The notes below the pieces were generated by a model, which searched no databases, had not been told where the DNA came from, and saw only the letters and a program-made list of their open reading frames with translations. From Peptostreptococcus anaerobius VPI 4330 = DSM 2949 (GTDB lineage Bacteria > Bacillota > Clostridia > Peptostreptococcales > Peptostreptococcaceae), in NCBI RefSeq assembly GCF_000381525.1, contig NZ_KB906621.1, positions 1 through 42,081 of the forward strand: a stretch of 42,081 nt of DNA, given 5' to 3'. Of the stretch, positions 8,590 through 17,585 are shown one piece after another (positions within the stretch are counted from its first letter, which is position 1; each line of letters opens with the position of its first letter). Made by a program: the position numbers and the translations under genes.

Positions 8590-8647
8590 TTTATGGCTTT
8601 AGTCAAGAAGTTTTTTGAAAATAAAATTATAAAATAGGAGAGTTAAT

Positions 8648-10150
8648 ATGAAAATTGGATTTGATCACAACAAATATCTAGAGGAGCAGTCAAAATATAT
8701 ACTTGAAAGAGTTGATAACTTTGACAAGCTATATATAGAATTTGGAGGTAAGTTGATAGGAGACTTACACGCTAAAAGAGTTTTACCAGGATTTGATGAA
8801 AATGCAAAGATTAAGGTTCTTAGCCATATAAAGGACAAGGTTGAGATAATTATATGTGTTTATGCTGGTGATATAGAGAGAAACAAGGTAAGAGGAGACC
8901 TAGGCATAACTTATGATATGGAAGTTATGAGATTGATTGATGACTTGAGAGGTTATAATCTTGATGTCAATTCAGTTGTTATAACTAGGTACGAAAATCA
9001 GCCTGCAGCAACAATACTAATTAACAAGTTAGAACGTAGGGGCATAAAGGTATATAGACACGGACCAACAAAGGGGTATCCAGTTGACGTTGATACTATA
9101 GTAAGTGAAGAGGGATTTGGAGCCAATCCATATATTGAAACAACTAAGCCTATCGTAGTTGTGACTGCGCCGGGTCCTAATTCAGGAAAGCTTGGAACAT
9201 GCCTAAGTCAGCTATACCATGAAAACAAAATGGGAAAAACTGCTGGCTATTCAAAGTATGAGACATTCCCAGTATGGAATCTACCTCTTAAGCACCCGGT
9301 AAACATTGCCTATGAAGCAGCAACAGTAGACCTAAAGGATGTCAATATGATAGATTCATTCCATTTAGAGGCCTATGGTGAGTCAACTGTAAACTATAAT
9401 AGGGATATTGAATTATTCCCAGTTCTTAAGAAGATTATAGAAAAGATTACAGGTGAAGAATCTATGTTCCAGTCTCCAACTGATATGGGTGTTAACAGGG
9501 TTGGATTTGGTATAGTGGATGATGATGCTGTAAGGGAAGCTTCAATACAGGAAATAATTAGAAGATACTACAAGACAATATGTGACTACAAAAAGGGTAA
9601 CTTGGACAAGGAAGCTGTAGATAGGATGAAGATGATAATGGAAGGCCTAGGCCTAAAGGGCGAAGATAGGGAAGCTGTCAACGTTGCTAGAGCCTATGTT
9701 GAATCACATTGTCCGAACAATGATAATTCTGCTTGTCAGGGACTAGGTATGGTATTAGAAGATGGTAGAAAAGTAACAGGTAAGTTCTCAGATACAATGA
9801 ATGGGGCTGCAGCTGCTATCTTGAATGCAGTTAAGATACTTGCAGATATAAATGACGATATCCACCTTATATCACCATTGGTACTTGAACCTATTATAAA
9901 CCTAAAGAAAAATGTCCTAAATAGCAGAAATGTCTCACTAAATGCTGAAGAAGTTTTGATGGCTCTTAGCATCAGTGCTGTAACAAATCCAGTAGCAAAG
10001 TATGCTGTTGATAAACTTGACTTGTTAAAAGGGTGTCAAGCCCACTCTACAGTAATTCTTTCAAATAGTGATGAACAGGTATTTAGAAAGCTTGGTGTAG
10101 ATGTTACCTGCGATCCTATATACCAGTCAACTAACCTTTACGAGGGATAA
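8648..10150 (+). CDS. DUF1846 family protein
   Basis: A 500-residue soluble protein matching DUF1846 (PF08903) along its full length, beginning [18 protein letters not shown] and including [29 protein letters not shown] and [14 protein letters not shown]. The family is common in Firmicutes, has about this length and has no firmly assigned biochemical role that I know of. The [11 protein letters not shown] segment resembles a nucleotide- or phosphate-binding loop; this is my reading. AGGAGAG precedes the ATG. It is a single gene with its own promoter and a structured leader. No terminator is evident downstream. Confidence 0.92.
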   Translation: MKIGFDHNKYLEEQSKYILERVDNFDKLYIEFGGKLIGDLHAKRVLPGFDENAKIKVLSHIKDKVEIIICVYAGDIERNKVRGDLGITYDMEVMRLIDDLRGYNLDVNSVVITRYENQPAATILINKLERRGIKVYRHGPTKGYPVDVDTIVSEEGFGANPYIETTKPIVVVTAPGPNSGKLGTCLSQLYHENKMGKTAGYSKYETFPVWNLPLKHPVNIAYEAATVDLKDVNMIDSFHLEAYGESTVNYNRDIELFPVLKKIIEKITGEESMFQSPTDMGVNRVGFGIVDDDAVREASIQEIIRRYYKTICDYKKGNLDKEAVDRMKMIMEGLGLKGEDREAVNVARAYVESHCPNNDNSACQGLGMVLEDGRKVTGKFSDTMNGAAAAILNAVKILADINDDIHLISPLVLEPIINLKKNVLNSRNVSLNAEEVLMALSISAVTNPVAKYAVDKLDLLKGCQAHSTVILSNSDEQVFRKLGVDVTCDPIYQSTNLYEG

Positions 10151-10289
10151 GAGACTAATAGTAAGACAAAAATAAATAAAATGTCGTTTAGTAGGTCTAC
10201 TTATGAGATGAAAACCAAAAAGTATAGGTCATATTTTTGAAACTATAGTAAAAAATCTGAAAATAAGTACAAAAAGTGAAATATTTTTT

Positions 10290-10318
10290 TACATATACAT
10301 GAAGACTTGTGTTATAAT
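10290..10318 (+). promoter_or_regulatory. Extended -10 promoter for the S1-domain gene
   Basis: TACATA (10290-10295), 17-bp spacer, and TGT-TATAAT (10310-10318), an extended -10. The in-frame ATG at 10299 lies inside this promoter, so it cannot be the start of the S1-domain protein. Confidence 0.75.
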
Positions 10319-10358
10319 ATTAGATATGGATACTACGCGACGAAAGGATGTTATTATA

Positions 10359-11597
10359 ATGGAAAATTTAACAATGCAAGAGCTTCTTGATATGCAAGAA
10401 CAAGAGCTAAGTAAGATTAATGTAGGTGAGGAAATCACTGGAAAGGTAGCTAGAATAACAAATGATGAACTAACTCTCAAACTAGAGGTTGGTTTTGATG
10501 GAGTTATACCTGCAGGTGAAGTGAACCTAGCCAAGGGACAGACTTTAGCCGATGTTTACAAGCTAGACGAAGAAGTGACAGGTGTGATCACAAACGTTAG
10601 CTACAAGGATGCTACAATAAAGATCTCTATATTAAAGTTAGAGCAGCAGAAGGACCTAAAGGAACTACAGGTAGCAATGGACGAACACAAGACTATAACT
10701 GTACACACAGTTAAGGCTTTAGATAGAGGATTATACGCAAGTTACAAGTCTCACAATATGTTTATGCCAATATCTCAGATAGATACTAAGTTTGTAAAGG
10801 ATACAAATGAATACGTTGGTATGGACCTAGAATGTTACATCAAGGAAATAAATGCAAGAAAGAACAGAATAATTATTTCTCATAGAGAAGTTGCTCAGGA
10901 AATACTTGATGCTGAAAGACAGGAAAAGAGAGAAAAATTCAAGGCAGAAAGAGAAGCTGAAAGAGCTAGAATTAAGGCAGAAAGAGAAGCTGCTAAGATT
11001 GCTAGAGAAGAACTATTCAATTCACTTGAAGTTGGAGAAAAGAGAACTGGTAAGGTTACAAATATAATGTCATATGGTGCATTTATAGACTTAGGTGGCG
11101 TTGAAGGTCTTGCTCATATAAACAACCTTTCTTGGACAAGAGTTGCAGATGTAGAATCTGTAGTTAGTGTTGGAGATGAAGTAGATGTATATATCCAGGA
11201 TATAAACCCAGAAAACAAGAGAATCGCACTTTCTCTTAAGAACCCTGATGAAGATCCATGGAAGAAGATCGCTGAAGAAGTTTCAGTAGGATCTCATGTG
11301 ACAGCTAAGGTTCTTAGAATAATAGACAAGGGTGCTTTTGTTGAAGTTAAGCCTGGTGTAGAAGCTTACTTACCAATAGGTGAATTAAGTGAAAACAGAG
11401 TTAACAAGGTTGAAGATGTTGTAAATATAGGTGATGAAGTTAAGGCAGCTATAATAAAATTCAACCCAGATACAAAGAGAATGATGCTTTCTATAAAGGA
11501 ACTTACTAGAGAACCAGAAGAAGACTTCAGCCAGTATATGTCAGTTGGTGATGATTCTATGGGCACTATAGGTGAACTTATAAAGGAAAAGAACTAA
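10359..11597 (+). CDS. Protein with four S1 RNA-binding domains (RpsA-like)
   Basis: A 412-residue protein with four S1 domains: about 18-90, 100-175 (divergent), 225-300 and 310-385. The third is the most canonical (GKVTNIMSYGAFIDLGG, HINNLSW) and the fourth follows closely (GAFVEVKPGVEAYLP). A strongly charged helix of Glu/Arg/Lys/Ala (about 185-225) separates domains two and three. It corresponds to the short S1-like proteins of Firmicutes; in many Clostridia the same module is fused to IspH, but here it is free. Likely binds mRNA or ribosomes. The start at 10359 follows AAAGGATG (10343-10350) and lies downstream of the promoter. Confidence 0.9.
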   Translation: MENLTMQELLDMQEQELSKINVGEEITGKVARITNDELTLKLEVGFDGVIPAGEVNLAKGQTLADVYKLDEEVTGVITNVSYKDATIKISILKLEQQKDLKELQVAMDEHKTITVHTVKALDRGLYASYKSHNMFMPISQIDTKFVKDTNEYVGMDLECYIKEINARKNRIIISHREVAQEILDAERQEKREKFKAEREAERARIKAEREAAKIAREELFNSLEVGEKRTGKVTNIMSYGAFIDLGGVEGLAHINNLSWTRVADVESVVSVGDEVDVYIQDINPENKRIALSLKNPDEDPWKKIAEEVSVGSHVTAKVLRIIDKGAFVEVKPGVEAYLPIGELSENRVNKVEDVVNIGDEVKAAIIKFNPDTKRMMLSIKELTREPEEDFSQYMSVGDDSMGTIGELIKEKN

Positions 11598-11665
11598 TCA
11601 TCAGAAATTAAATCTAATCTATGTATTTTGAACTATAGTCAATTATACATAGTTTGAACATACGT

Positions 11666-11696
11666 AAAGAGGGAGTCTGATGGCTCCCTCTTTTAA
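11666..11696 (+). terminator. Rho-independent terminator after the S1-domain gene
   Basis: AAAGAGGGAG (11666-11675) pairs with CTCCCTCTTT (11684-11693) around an eight-base loop, followed by a T/A tract. A second inverted repeat, CTATGTAT/ATACATAG, lies just upstream (about 11618-11652). Confidence 0.9.
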
Positions 11697-11751
11697 TAAA
11701 AAATTGTTATTTATCGGGTCTTTTAAGGACCTAAGCTAATAGGAGATTGTA

Positions 11752-13254
11752 ATGGAAATACAAGACAAGTTAAGTGAGGGTGAATATATAGACGGTCAGT
11801 TTATAGACAGGGATTATATTGACCGTAAGATGAAAGATTATAATAAAAATAGAAGATATAAATTATATGACGAATGGTCATACAATTTTGGAATTATTGT
11901 TGTATTGTTGCTGATATTTTTCCTTATACTGCTCCTGAACTCTTATACAACCTTTGTTGCTGACGACTTCAACAACTTATTTACAAAAAGTGGTGAGAGG
12001 ATAAGCTCGATTAAGGATATATTCTTAATCCAAAAAAACAGGTACTACTCAATAAATGGTAGGGCTATTGCACATGGAATGGGGCAGTTTATGTTGATGT
12101 TTAACAAGTCCTTTATAAACTTTTTTAATAGTATATTTTTCTGTACTTTTATTTATAGTATTTATAGGTTTGTCGTTATGCCAGATGCTTATGGCTTGAC
12201 AGGGGATAGCAAATATCTTGAAAGTGTGATAAACAGCAATAAATATGGAAGGCACATATTTAAAACAGGTGTTTTGATTCTTGTGTTTTTACTTGTGTGG
12301 AACTATACGCCGGTATTTGGTCAGACATACTTATGGGTCATCGGTGCAGCCAACTATATGTGGACAAGTCTTATGATTTTAGCTGTTCTACATATATCCA
12401 GAAGAGTGGCTATAATAAATGATACAGGCCATTTATATATGTGGATTCCCCTTATAGTCATACTTTGCTTTTTGACAGGGTGGACCAATGAAAACACTGT
12501 AGTTGGATTGTTATTTGTCCTTGCCTATCAACTGATTAAGATGATGATAGACAATACAAAGGGTATAAGTATTATGGTTATGATGACAGTTTCTACTTTG
12601 ATGGGATTTATCATTATGATAACTGCACCTGGAAATTTTGCGAGGATGAAATTGTTTAATGAGCCGGAGAATTTTAGTGTTAAGTTAATATTGAGATTTA
12701 CAAAGATGAGCCAAGCTTATTCAAAATACATAATGGTATTATTTATAATTTGCCTTATTTTCGTAATTGTTTCGAGGATTATGGATATGAGAAAGAATTT
12801 GGAAACAGAGGTATATTTTGTAGCTGGCCTATTGTCATTTTGGTCAATGCTTGCGGCACCGACATTCCCACCTAGGGCTATGGTTGGTACAGTATTCTTT
12901 TTTATAGCTGCTATAGTTATGTCCATAGCTACTATTGATAGAAAAGACAACAAGTTGGCTGCCTTAATTGTCATGATTATGATATTGTTTGCTGGATACG
13001 GATTTGTAAAGACGGTTCCTGATGCTATACTAGCAAGTAGTGAGTATCTTTCAAAGTATAACGCTAGAGAACTTGTTATTCTTGATAACAAGTCAAGTGG
13101 TAAGGTTCAAAATGTAGAGGTTCCAGCCCTGCCAGCAGAAAATAAGTATATGGCTGGTTTTGGATTGGGGGACTGTGAACACGATCCTGAAAACTGGATT
13201 AATGTAACAATCGCTAGGTATTATGGTATAGGATCAGTAGTTTTAAGAAAATAA
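11752..13254 (+). CDS. Polytopic membrane protein, DUF6056-like (GT-C-type fold suspected)
   Basis: A 500-residue protein with a charged cytoplasmic N-terminus (about 1-45) and some ten to twelve hydrophobic helices. After the first helix comes YTTFVADDFNNLF and later NGRAIAHGM, the acidic-pair and 'NGR' loop of DUF6056 and related GT-C-like glycosyltransferases that use lipid-linked sugars; YLWVIGAANYMWTSL matches the conserved loop after helix 4. A ~70-residue C-terminal extracytoplasmic tail follows. Substrate unknown. TAGGAGAT precedes the ATG. It heads a run with ybaK, fumarase and malic enzyme, 12 bases before ybaK, although a surface-glycan role would have no clear link to those enzymes. 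Confidence 0.75.
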   Translation: MEIQDKLSEGEYIDGQFIDRDYIDRKMKDYNKNRRYKLYDEWSYNFGIIVVLLLIFFLILLLNSYTTFVADDFNNLFTKSGERISSIKDIFLIQKNRYYSINGRAIAHGMGQFMLMFNKSFINFFNSIFFCTFIYSIYRFVVMPDAYGLTGDSKYLESVINSNKYGRHIFKTGVLILVFLLVWNYTPVFGQTYLWVIGAANYMWTSLMILAVLHISRRVAIINDTGHLYMWIPLIVILCFLTGWTNENTVVGLLFVLAYQLIKMMIDNTKGISIMVMMTVSTLMGFIIMITAPGNFARMKLFNEPENFSVKLILRFTKMSQAYSKYIMVLFIICLIFVIVSRIMDMRKNLETEVYFVAGLLSFWSMLAAPTFPPRAMVGTVFFFIAAIVMSIATIDRKDNKLAALIVMIMILFAGYGFVKTVPDAILASSEYLSKYNARELVILDNKSSGKVQNVEVPALPAENKYMAGFGLGDCEHDPENWINVTIARYYGIGSVVLRK

Positions 13255-13266
13255 TAGGAGTGTGTT

Positions 13267-13752
13267 ATGTCTAAAAAAACAGTTAAAACTAATGCTATGA
13301 GGATACTTGATATAGAAAAAATAGACCATAAAGAGCTCTCATACCCTGTAGACAAGGACCATGTAGACGGGGTTACAGCAGCAAAAGGTCTTGGCAAAGA
13401 CCCAGCAACTGTATACAAGACCTTGGTTACGCAGGGGCATAGTAAACAATACTATGTATTTGTCATACCAGTAGCTGAAAATCTAGATATGAAAAAGGCA
13501 GCTAGGGCTTGTGGTGAAAAGAGCATAGAAATGATAAACGTAAAAGATATAAATAAGGTGACAGGATATATTAGGGGAGGTTGTTCTCCTATTGGTATGA
13601 AAAAGTCATACCCAACATATATAGACGAGTCTGCAAAAGACATAGACACTATAACTGTCAGTGCAGGTAAAATTGGATTTCAGGTTGAACTTGAACCGAG
13701 CGACCTTCTTAGGGTTACTGGTTCAGAGTACGCTGACCTGTTGATGAAATAA
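13267..13752 (+). CDS. ybaK: Cys-tRNA(Pro)/Cys-tRNA(Cys) deacylase, YbaK/EbsC type
   Basis: A 161-residue single-domain protein of the YbaK/ProX editing superfamily. It starts with KTNAMRILD, has TAAKGLGKDPATVYKTLV carrying the lysine of the active site, and GYIRGGCSPIGMKK, the GxxxGG.SP.G loop that defines YbaK. It hydrolyses mischarged Cys-tRNA(Pro). Length is usual. AATAGGAGTG precedes the ATG. It lies 11 bases before the fumarase alpha gene; the pairing seems to be operon convenience rather than pathway. Confidence 0.93.
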   Translation: MSKKTVKTNAMRILDIEKIDHKELSYPVDKDHVDGVTAAKGLGKDPATVYKTLVTQGHSKQYYVFVIPVAENLDMKKAARACGEKSIEMINVKDINKVTGYIRGGCSPIGMKKSYPTYIDESAKDIDTITVSAGKIGFQVELEPSDLLRVTGSEYADLLMK

Positions 13753-13763
13753 GGAGTAGAGAT

Positions 13764-14603
13764 ATGAGAATAGTATCTTCAAAGAATATAGAAGATGCAG
13801 TCAGGGATATGTGCATAGATGGCTGTATAAATTTAGATGAAAATTTGATAAATACTATGCAAGAATATCGTGATAGGGAGTCTTCAGATGTTGCTAAAAA
13901 CATATTAGGAATCTTGATAGACAACGCCAAAATAGCCAAGGAAACTCAGACTCCACTTTGTCAGGATACAGGTATGGCGGTATTTTTTGTTAAGATAGGC
14001 AACGAGGTCCTAGTAGAAGGAGATCTCATAGAAGATGCTATCAATAAAGGTGTTAAGAGGGGCTATACTGAGGGTTATCTGAGAAAGTCCGTAGTCAGTC
14101 CTATATCTAGGATAAATACAAAAGACAATACGCCAGCCATAGTCCACTATGAGTTTGTAAGGGGAGACAGGATAGAAATAGAGTACGCAGCCAAGGGGTT
14201 CGGCAGTGAAAATATGAGCCAGATGAAGATGTTAAAGCCATCTGACGGTATAGAGGGCATAAAGAAATTTATTATAGATGTTGTCAGAGAAGCTGGTCCA
14301 AATCCATGTCCACCTATGGTAGTAGGTGTAGGCATAGGTGGAACAGTCGACAAGTGTGCTACTATAGCTAAGAAGGCCTTGTTCAGAGAAGTCGGTGTCC
14401 ACAACCCTGATCCTGAAATAGAGGCACTAGAGATTGAACTCCTAGAAAAGATAAACAAGTTGGGCATAGGTCCACAGGGCTTGGGAGGTATTACAACAGC
14501 CCTATTCCTGAATATAGAAACATTCCCAACTCATATTGCAGGTCTACCTGTTGTGGTAAATATAAACTGCCATTCATCTAGACACAAAAAAGTAATGATA
14601 TAG
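13764..14603 (+). CDS. Class I fumarate hydratase, alpha subunit
   Basis: A 279-residue N-terminal subunit of the oxygen-sensitive [4Fe-4S] fumarase (tartrate dehydratase-type family), interconverting fumarate and malate. Cys66 in PLCQDTG, Cys182 in NPCPPMVVG and Cys269 in NINCHSS occupy the three cluster-ligand positions of class I enzymes. L(+)-tartrate dehydratase is the alternative in this family, but the adjacent malic enzyme favours fumarase. The beta subunit follows after 9 bases. AAGGAG precedes the ATG. An oxygen-labile enzyme fits an anaerobe. Confidence 0.92.
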   Translation: MRIVSSKNIEDAVRDMCIDGCINLDENLINTMQEYRDRESSDVAKNILGILIDNAKIAKETQTPLCQDTGMAVFFVKIGNEVLVEGDLIEDAINKGVKRGYTEGYLRKSVVSPISRINTKDNTPAIVHYEFVRGDRIEIEYAAKGFGSENMSQMKMLKPSDGIEGIKKFIIDVVREAGPNPCPPMVVGVGIGGTVDKCATIAKKALFREVGVHNPDPEIEALEIELLEKINKLGIGPQGLGGITTALFLNIETFPTHIAGLPVVVNINCHSSRHKKVMI

Positions 14604-14612
14604 GAGGCAGCT

Positions 14613-15152
14613 GTGATAAGACTAGAAACACCTTTAAAAGAGAAAGATATAAGAAAATTAAAAGCAGGAGACACGGTAAGTCTTTCGGGTATTGTATATA
14701 CGGCAAGAGATGCAGCTCATAAAAGAATCTGTCAGGCCATTGACCAAGACCAGCCAACCCCATTTGATATAGAGGGACAGGCTATCTACTATGTTGGACC
14801 ATCACCAACCAAGCCAGGGGAGATAATAGGATCTGCAGGACCTACAACTAGCTATAGGATGGATGACCTTACCTTGCCACTTTTGGAAAAGGGTCTAAGG
14901 ATTATGATAGGTAAGGGCAAAAGAAACCAAGTTGTCATAGACGGCATGAAGAAGTATGGTGCTGTATACCTAGTTGCCATAGGTGGAGCGGGTGCCTACC
15001 TATCAAATAGAATCAAGTCATCAGAGGTGATTGCATATGATGATTTAGGGGCAGAAGCTGTTAGAAAAATTCGTGTTGAAGATATGATGCTTACCGTATG
15101 TATAGATTCAAAAGGAAACAACCTGTATGATAATATAAAAGCGATTGACTAG
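14613..15152 (+). CDS. Class I fumarate hydratase, beta subunit
   Basis: A 179-residue partner of the alpha subunit. It carries RLETPLKEKDIRKLKAGD, the YVGPSPTKPGEIIGSAGPTT substrate-loop region (given here in outline only), GKGKRNQVVIDGMK and AIGGAGAYLS. The start is GTG at 14613: AGGAGG (14602-14607) lies five bases upstream and no ATG is placed as well. Alpha and beta together form the complete enzyme that is a single chain in larger class I fumarases. Malic enzyme starts 9 bases downstream. Confidence 0.92.
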   Translation: MIRLETPLKEKDIRKLKAGDTVSLSGIVYTARDAAHKRICQAIDQDQPTPFDIEGQAIYYVGPSPTKPGEIIGSAGPTTSYRMDDLTLPLLEKGLRIMIGKGKRNQVVIDGMKKYGAVYLVAIGGAGAYLSNRIKSSEVIAYDDLGAEAVRKIRVEDMMLTVCIDSKGNNLYDNIKAID

Positions 15153-15161
15153 GGAGGATAT

Positions 15162-16337
15162 ATGAATTATTCAGAAGAAGCTCTAAGAGTTCATGAGGAG
15201 AAAAAGGGTAAAATAGAAGTAATAAGCAAGGTGAAGGTTGAAAATAAGGATGACCTATCAGTGGCCTATACTCCAGGAGTAGCCCAGCCTTGCATAAAGA
15301 TAAGTGAAAATAAGGAAGATGTATATAAGTATACATCAAAGTCCAATATGGTAGCTGTTGTTAGTGACGGTTCTGCTGTATTAGGTCTTGGTAACATAGG
15401 TCCAGAGGCTGCTATACCAGTTATGGAAGGCAAGGCTATACTATTTAAGGAATTTGCTGGGGTTGATGCATTCCCTATATGTTTGGCTTGTCAGGATGTT
15501 GATGAAATTGTAAAGTCAGTCAAGATGATTGAGCCGGTATTTGGTGGAATAAACCTAGAGGATATAGCAGCGCCTAGGTGTTTTGAAGTAGAAGAGAGCC
15601 TAAAAAAAGAGCTTGATATACCTGTATTCCATGATGACCAGCACGGTACTGCTATAATAGTCACAGCTGGAGTTATAAATGCAGCAAAACTTATGAAAGA
15701 CAAGGATATAGAAGACCTTGAAGTTGTTATCAATGGGGCTGGTTCTGCCGGTATAGCAATAGCCAAGATGCTTCTAAACTTAAATGTTAAAAACATAGTA
15801 TTATGTGACAGGTATGGTATCCTAGAAGAATCATCACCTGACATAAATTGGGCTCAAAAGGAGATGTTGAAATATACAAATAAGAACAAGGAAAGAGGTA
15901 GCCTAAAGGACGCTGTTGTTGGCAAGGACGTATTTATAGGTGTTTCTAGACCCAAGATGCTTACTAGTGACATGATAAAGACCATGAATGACCAGCCAGT
16001 TGTATTTGCCATGGCAAATCCGGTTCCAGAGATACTTCCAGAAGAGGCCAAGGAGTCAGGGGTATTTATAATGGGTACAGGCAGGAGTGACTATCCTAAC
16101 CAGGTCAATAACGTACTAGCATTCCCAGGAATATTTAAGGGAGCTCTTAGGTGTAGGGCTAGGCAGATAAACGAAGAGATGAAGGTAGCAGCAGCCATGG
16201 CTTTAGCCAACTTCATTGACGAAGATAAGTTATCTGTAGACTACATTTTACCATTGGCATTTGAAAAAGGAATAGCTGAGGCTGTAGCCAAGGCAGTAGA
16301 AGAAGCGGCTAGAAAAACTGGTCTTGCAAGAATTTAG
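15162..16337 (+). CDS. NAD(P)-dependent malic enzyme (oxaloacetate-decarboxylating)
   Basis: A 391-residue short bacterial-type malic enzyme converting malate to pyruvate and CO2. Seen are [10 protein letters not shown] (substrate loop with catalytic Tyr), [14 protein letters not shown], the lysine in [16 protein letters not shown], the metal-binding region around HDDQHGTA, and the NAD(P) loop [15 protein letters not shown]. Cofactor preference cannot be read. With the two upstream genes it makes a fumarate-malate-pyruvate module; direction depends on the organism's metabolism. GGGAGGAT precedes the ATG, and its stop codon abuts the ribosome binding site of the next gene. Confidence 0.95.
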   Translation: MNYSEEALRVHEEKKGKIEVISKVKVENKDDLSVAYTPGVAQPCIKISENKEDVYKYTSKSNMVAVVSDGSAVLGLGNIGPEAAIPVMEGKAILFKEFAGVDAFPICLACQDVDEIVKSVKMIEPVFGGINLEDIAAPRCFEVEESLKKELDIPVFHDDQHGTAIIVTAGVINAAKLMKDKDIEDLEVVINGAGSAGIAIAKMLLNLNVKNIVLCDRYGILEESSPDINWAQKEMLKYTNKNKERGSLKDAVVGKDVFIGVSRPKMLTSDMIKTMNDQPVVFAMANPVPEILPEEAKESGVFIMGTGRSDYPNQVNNVLAFPGIFKGALRCRARQINEEMKVAAAMALANFIDEDKLSVDYILPLAFEKGIAEAVAKAVEEAARKTGLARI

Positions 16338-16346
16338 AGGTGCAAA

Positions 16347-17195
16347 TTGATTAATTTTGGAAATTACAACAACTTAAAGGTGATGAGAGAAAAAGAATAT
16401 GGTTTCTTTTTAGATGGTCAGACTGGAAATACTAGTGATGACATACTATTGCCTAGCAAAAATATAGTACAAAAAGAAAAGATAAAAATAGGCGATGAAG
16501 TCAATGTATTTGTATACAGAGATTCGCAAAAACGTCTAGTAGCAACACAGAAGACACCAAAGGCTTGTGCAGGTGACATAGCAGTACTTAAGGTGTGCGA
16601 CAACACAGAGATAGGTTCATTTGTAGATATAGGACTTGAAAGAGATGTACTAGTTCCATTTAGGGAAAGAACATACAAGATATTTGTCGATGAATCATAT
16701 CCATTCTATGTTTACGTTGACAAGACTGGTAGACTTGCTGCAAGTCTTGATATTGAAGACCGTCTGTCTGTTGATTCTAGCCTACAACTTGGCGACAAGT
16801 GTAATGGATATGTCATAGGTTTTCAATCAAATGGAACTGCAGTAGTGTGTATAGATCCTGACAAGTTAGGGATAATTCTAAAGGATGAGTATTACTCAAG
16901 TCTCAAAGAAGGTGACTACCTAAAGGACCTAAGGGTTATTAGAGAATATGAGGATGGACGTTTGGGGCTTTCTACAAGGGGCGATAGAGTAGAAGAGATG
17001 TCTAGTCTTGAAAGATCAATCCTGAGTTACCTTGAAGGGAATGACGGCTATATGTCCTTTAATGACAAGTCTGATCCAGAAGATTTGAGGATAGTATTTT
17101 CTACAAGTAAGAAAAATTTCAAGAGAACACTAGGAACTATGATGAAAAAAGGTTTGATAAGACAGGATAGTGAAGGAACTTATTTAATAAAATAA
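16347..17195 (+). CDS. cvfB: CvfB/YitL-family S1-domain RNA-binding protein
   Basis: A 282-residue protein matching CvfB from its first residues (INFGNYNNLKVMREKEYGFF): S1-like units at about 1-65, 70-135 (GSFVDIGLERDVLVPFRE) and 140-210, then a winged-helix C-terminus (about 220-282, ending KGLIRQDSEGTYLIK). CvfB affects virulence gene expression in Staphylococcus and binds RNA. The start is TTG at 16347: AGAGGTG (16336-16342), overlapping the malic enzyme stop, lies just upstream and the family alignment begins here. Last gene of the operon; a terminator follows. Confidence 0.9.
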   Translation: MINFGNYNNLKVMREKEYGFFLDGQTGNTSDDILLPSKNIVQKEKIKIGDEVNVFVYRDSQKRLVATQKTPKACAGDIAVLKVCDNTEIGSFVDIGLERDVLVPFRERTYKIFVDESYPFYVYVDKTGRLAASLDIEDRLSVDSSLQLGDKCNGYVIGFQSNGTAVVCIDPDKLGIILKDEYYSSLKEGDYLKDLRVIREYEDGRLGLSTRGDRVEEMSSLERSILSYLEGNDGYMSFNDKSDPEDLRIVFSTSKKNFKRTLGTMMKKGLIRQDSEGTYLIK

Positions 17196-17478
17196 GTCAT
17201 ATGAGCTATTAGAGCCGATTGGAGGAGTTAGTGTTATAAAAGTATTATTTAATTTTTGACAAAATATAATACAGATAATTCTGAAAATTTAAAAGGGCAA
17301 AAAAAGAAAGGGTGAATAATCAACCCCTCTTTTTTTGTGAGAAATACTTAAAAAGGAACATAATTTTTTAAGTACCTTTATTATACAATATTAATGAGCA
17401 AATGTCTAATAAAATTTATACTTTTTGGATATAAAAGGACAATATTTTCATAGTGACTAGTATTTGTGGATTTTATAC
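17196..17478. other. Intergenic region before the SecA2 promoters
   Basis: AT-rich DNA with no credible ORF. It holds the cvfB terminator near 17299-17337. A TTGACA at 17256-17261 has no -10 at proper spacing. A GGAGGAG near 17221 is followed by no usable reading frame. Confidence 0.6.
17299..17337 (+). terminator. Rho-independent terminator after cvfB
   Basis: AAAAAAGA-AAGGGT pairs with ACCCCTCTTTTTTT around GAATAATCA, with one or two mismatches, ending in a seven-base T run. It ends the DUF6056-like-to-cvfB operon. Confidence 0.75.
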
Positions 17479-17508
17479 TTGATAAATTATTAAAAAGACG
17501 CTTATAAT
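17479..17508 (+). promoter_or_regulatory. secA2 promoter P1
   Basis: TTGATA (17479-17484), 18-bp spacer, perfect TATAAT (17503-17508). The first of two tandem promoters. Confidence 0.65.
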
Positions 17509-17519
17509 CATCATGCATC

Positions 17520-17548
17520 TTAATTTTAATTATGTTTTGTGGTATAAT
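17520..17548 (+). promoter_or_regulatory. secA2 promoter P2 (extended -10)
   Basis: TTAATT (17520-17525), 17-bp spacer, TGG-TATAAT (17540-17548). It places the transcript start near 17555, so the upstream in-frame ATG at 17532 cannot be used from this transcript; translation starts at 17586. Confidence 0.75.
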
Positions 17549-17585
17549 AAAGTGGTTATTAACAAATGAAAGTAAGGGGGTTACT

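Noticed and set aside
10299-10358. In-frame ATG at 10299 as start of the S1-domain protein
   Set aside because: It lies within the promoter and before the predicted transcript start; ATG 10359 has a good ribosome binding site.
17256-17261. TTGACA as a -35 promoter element
   Set aside because: No -10 at 16-18 bases; TATAAT lies only four bases away.
17532-17585. In-frame ATG at 17532 as start of SecA2
   Set aside because: It overlaps promoter P2 and has no ribosome binding site; ATG 17586 follows AAGGGGG and fits the family N-terminus.
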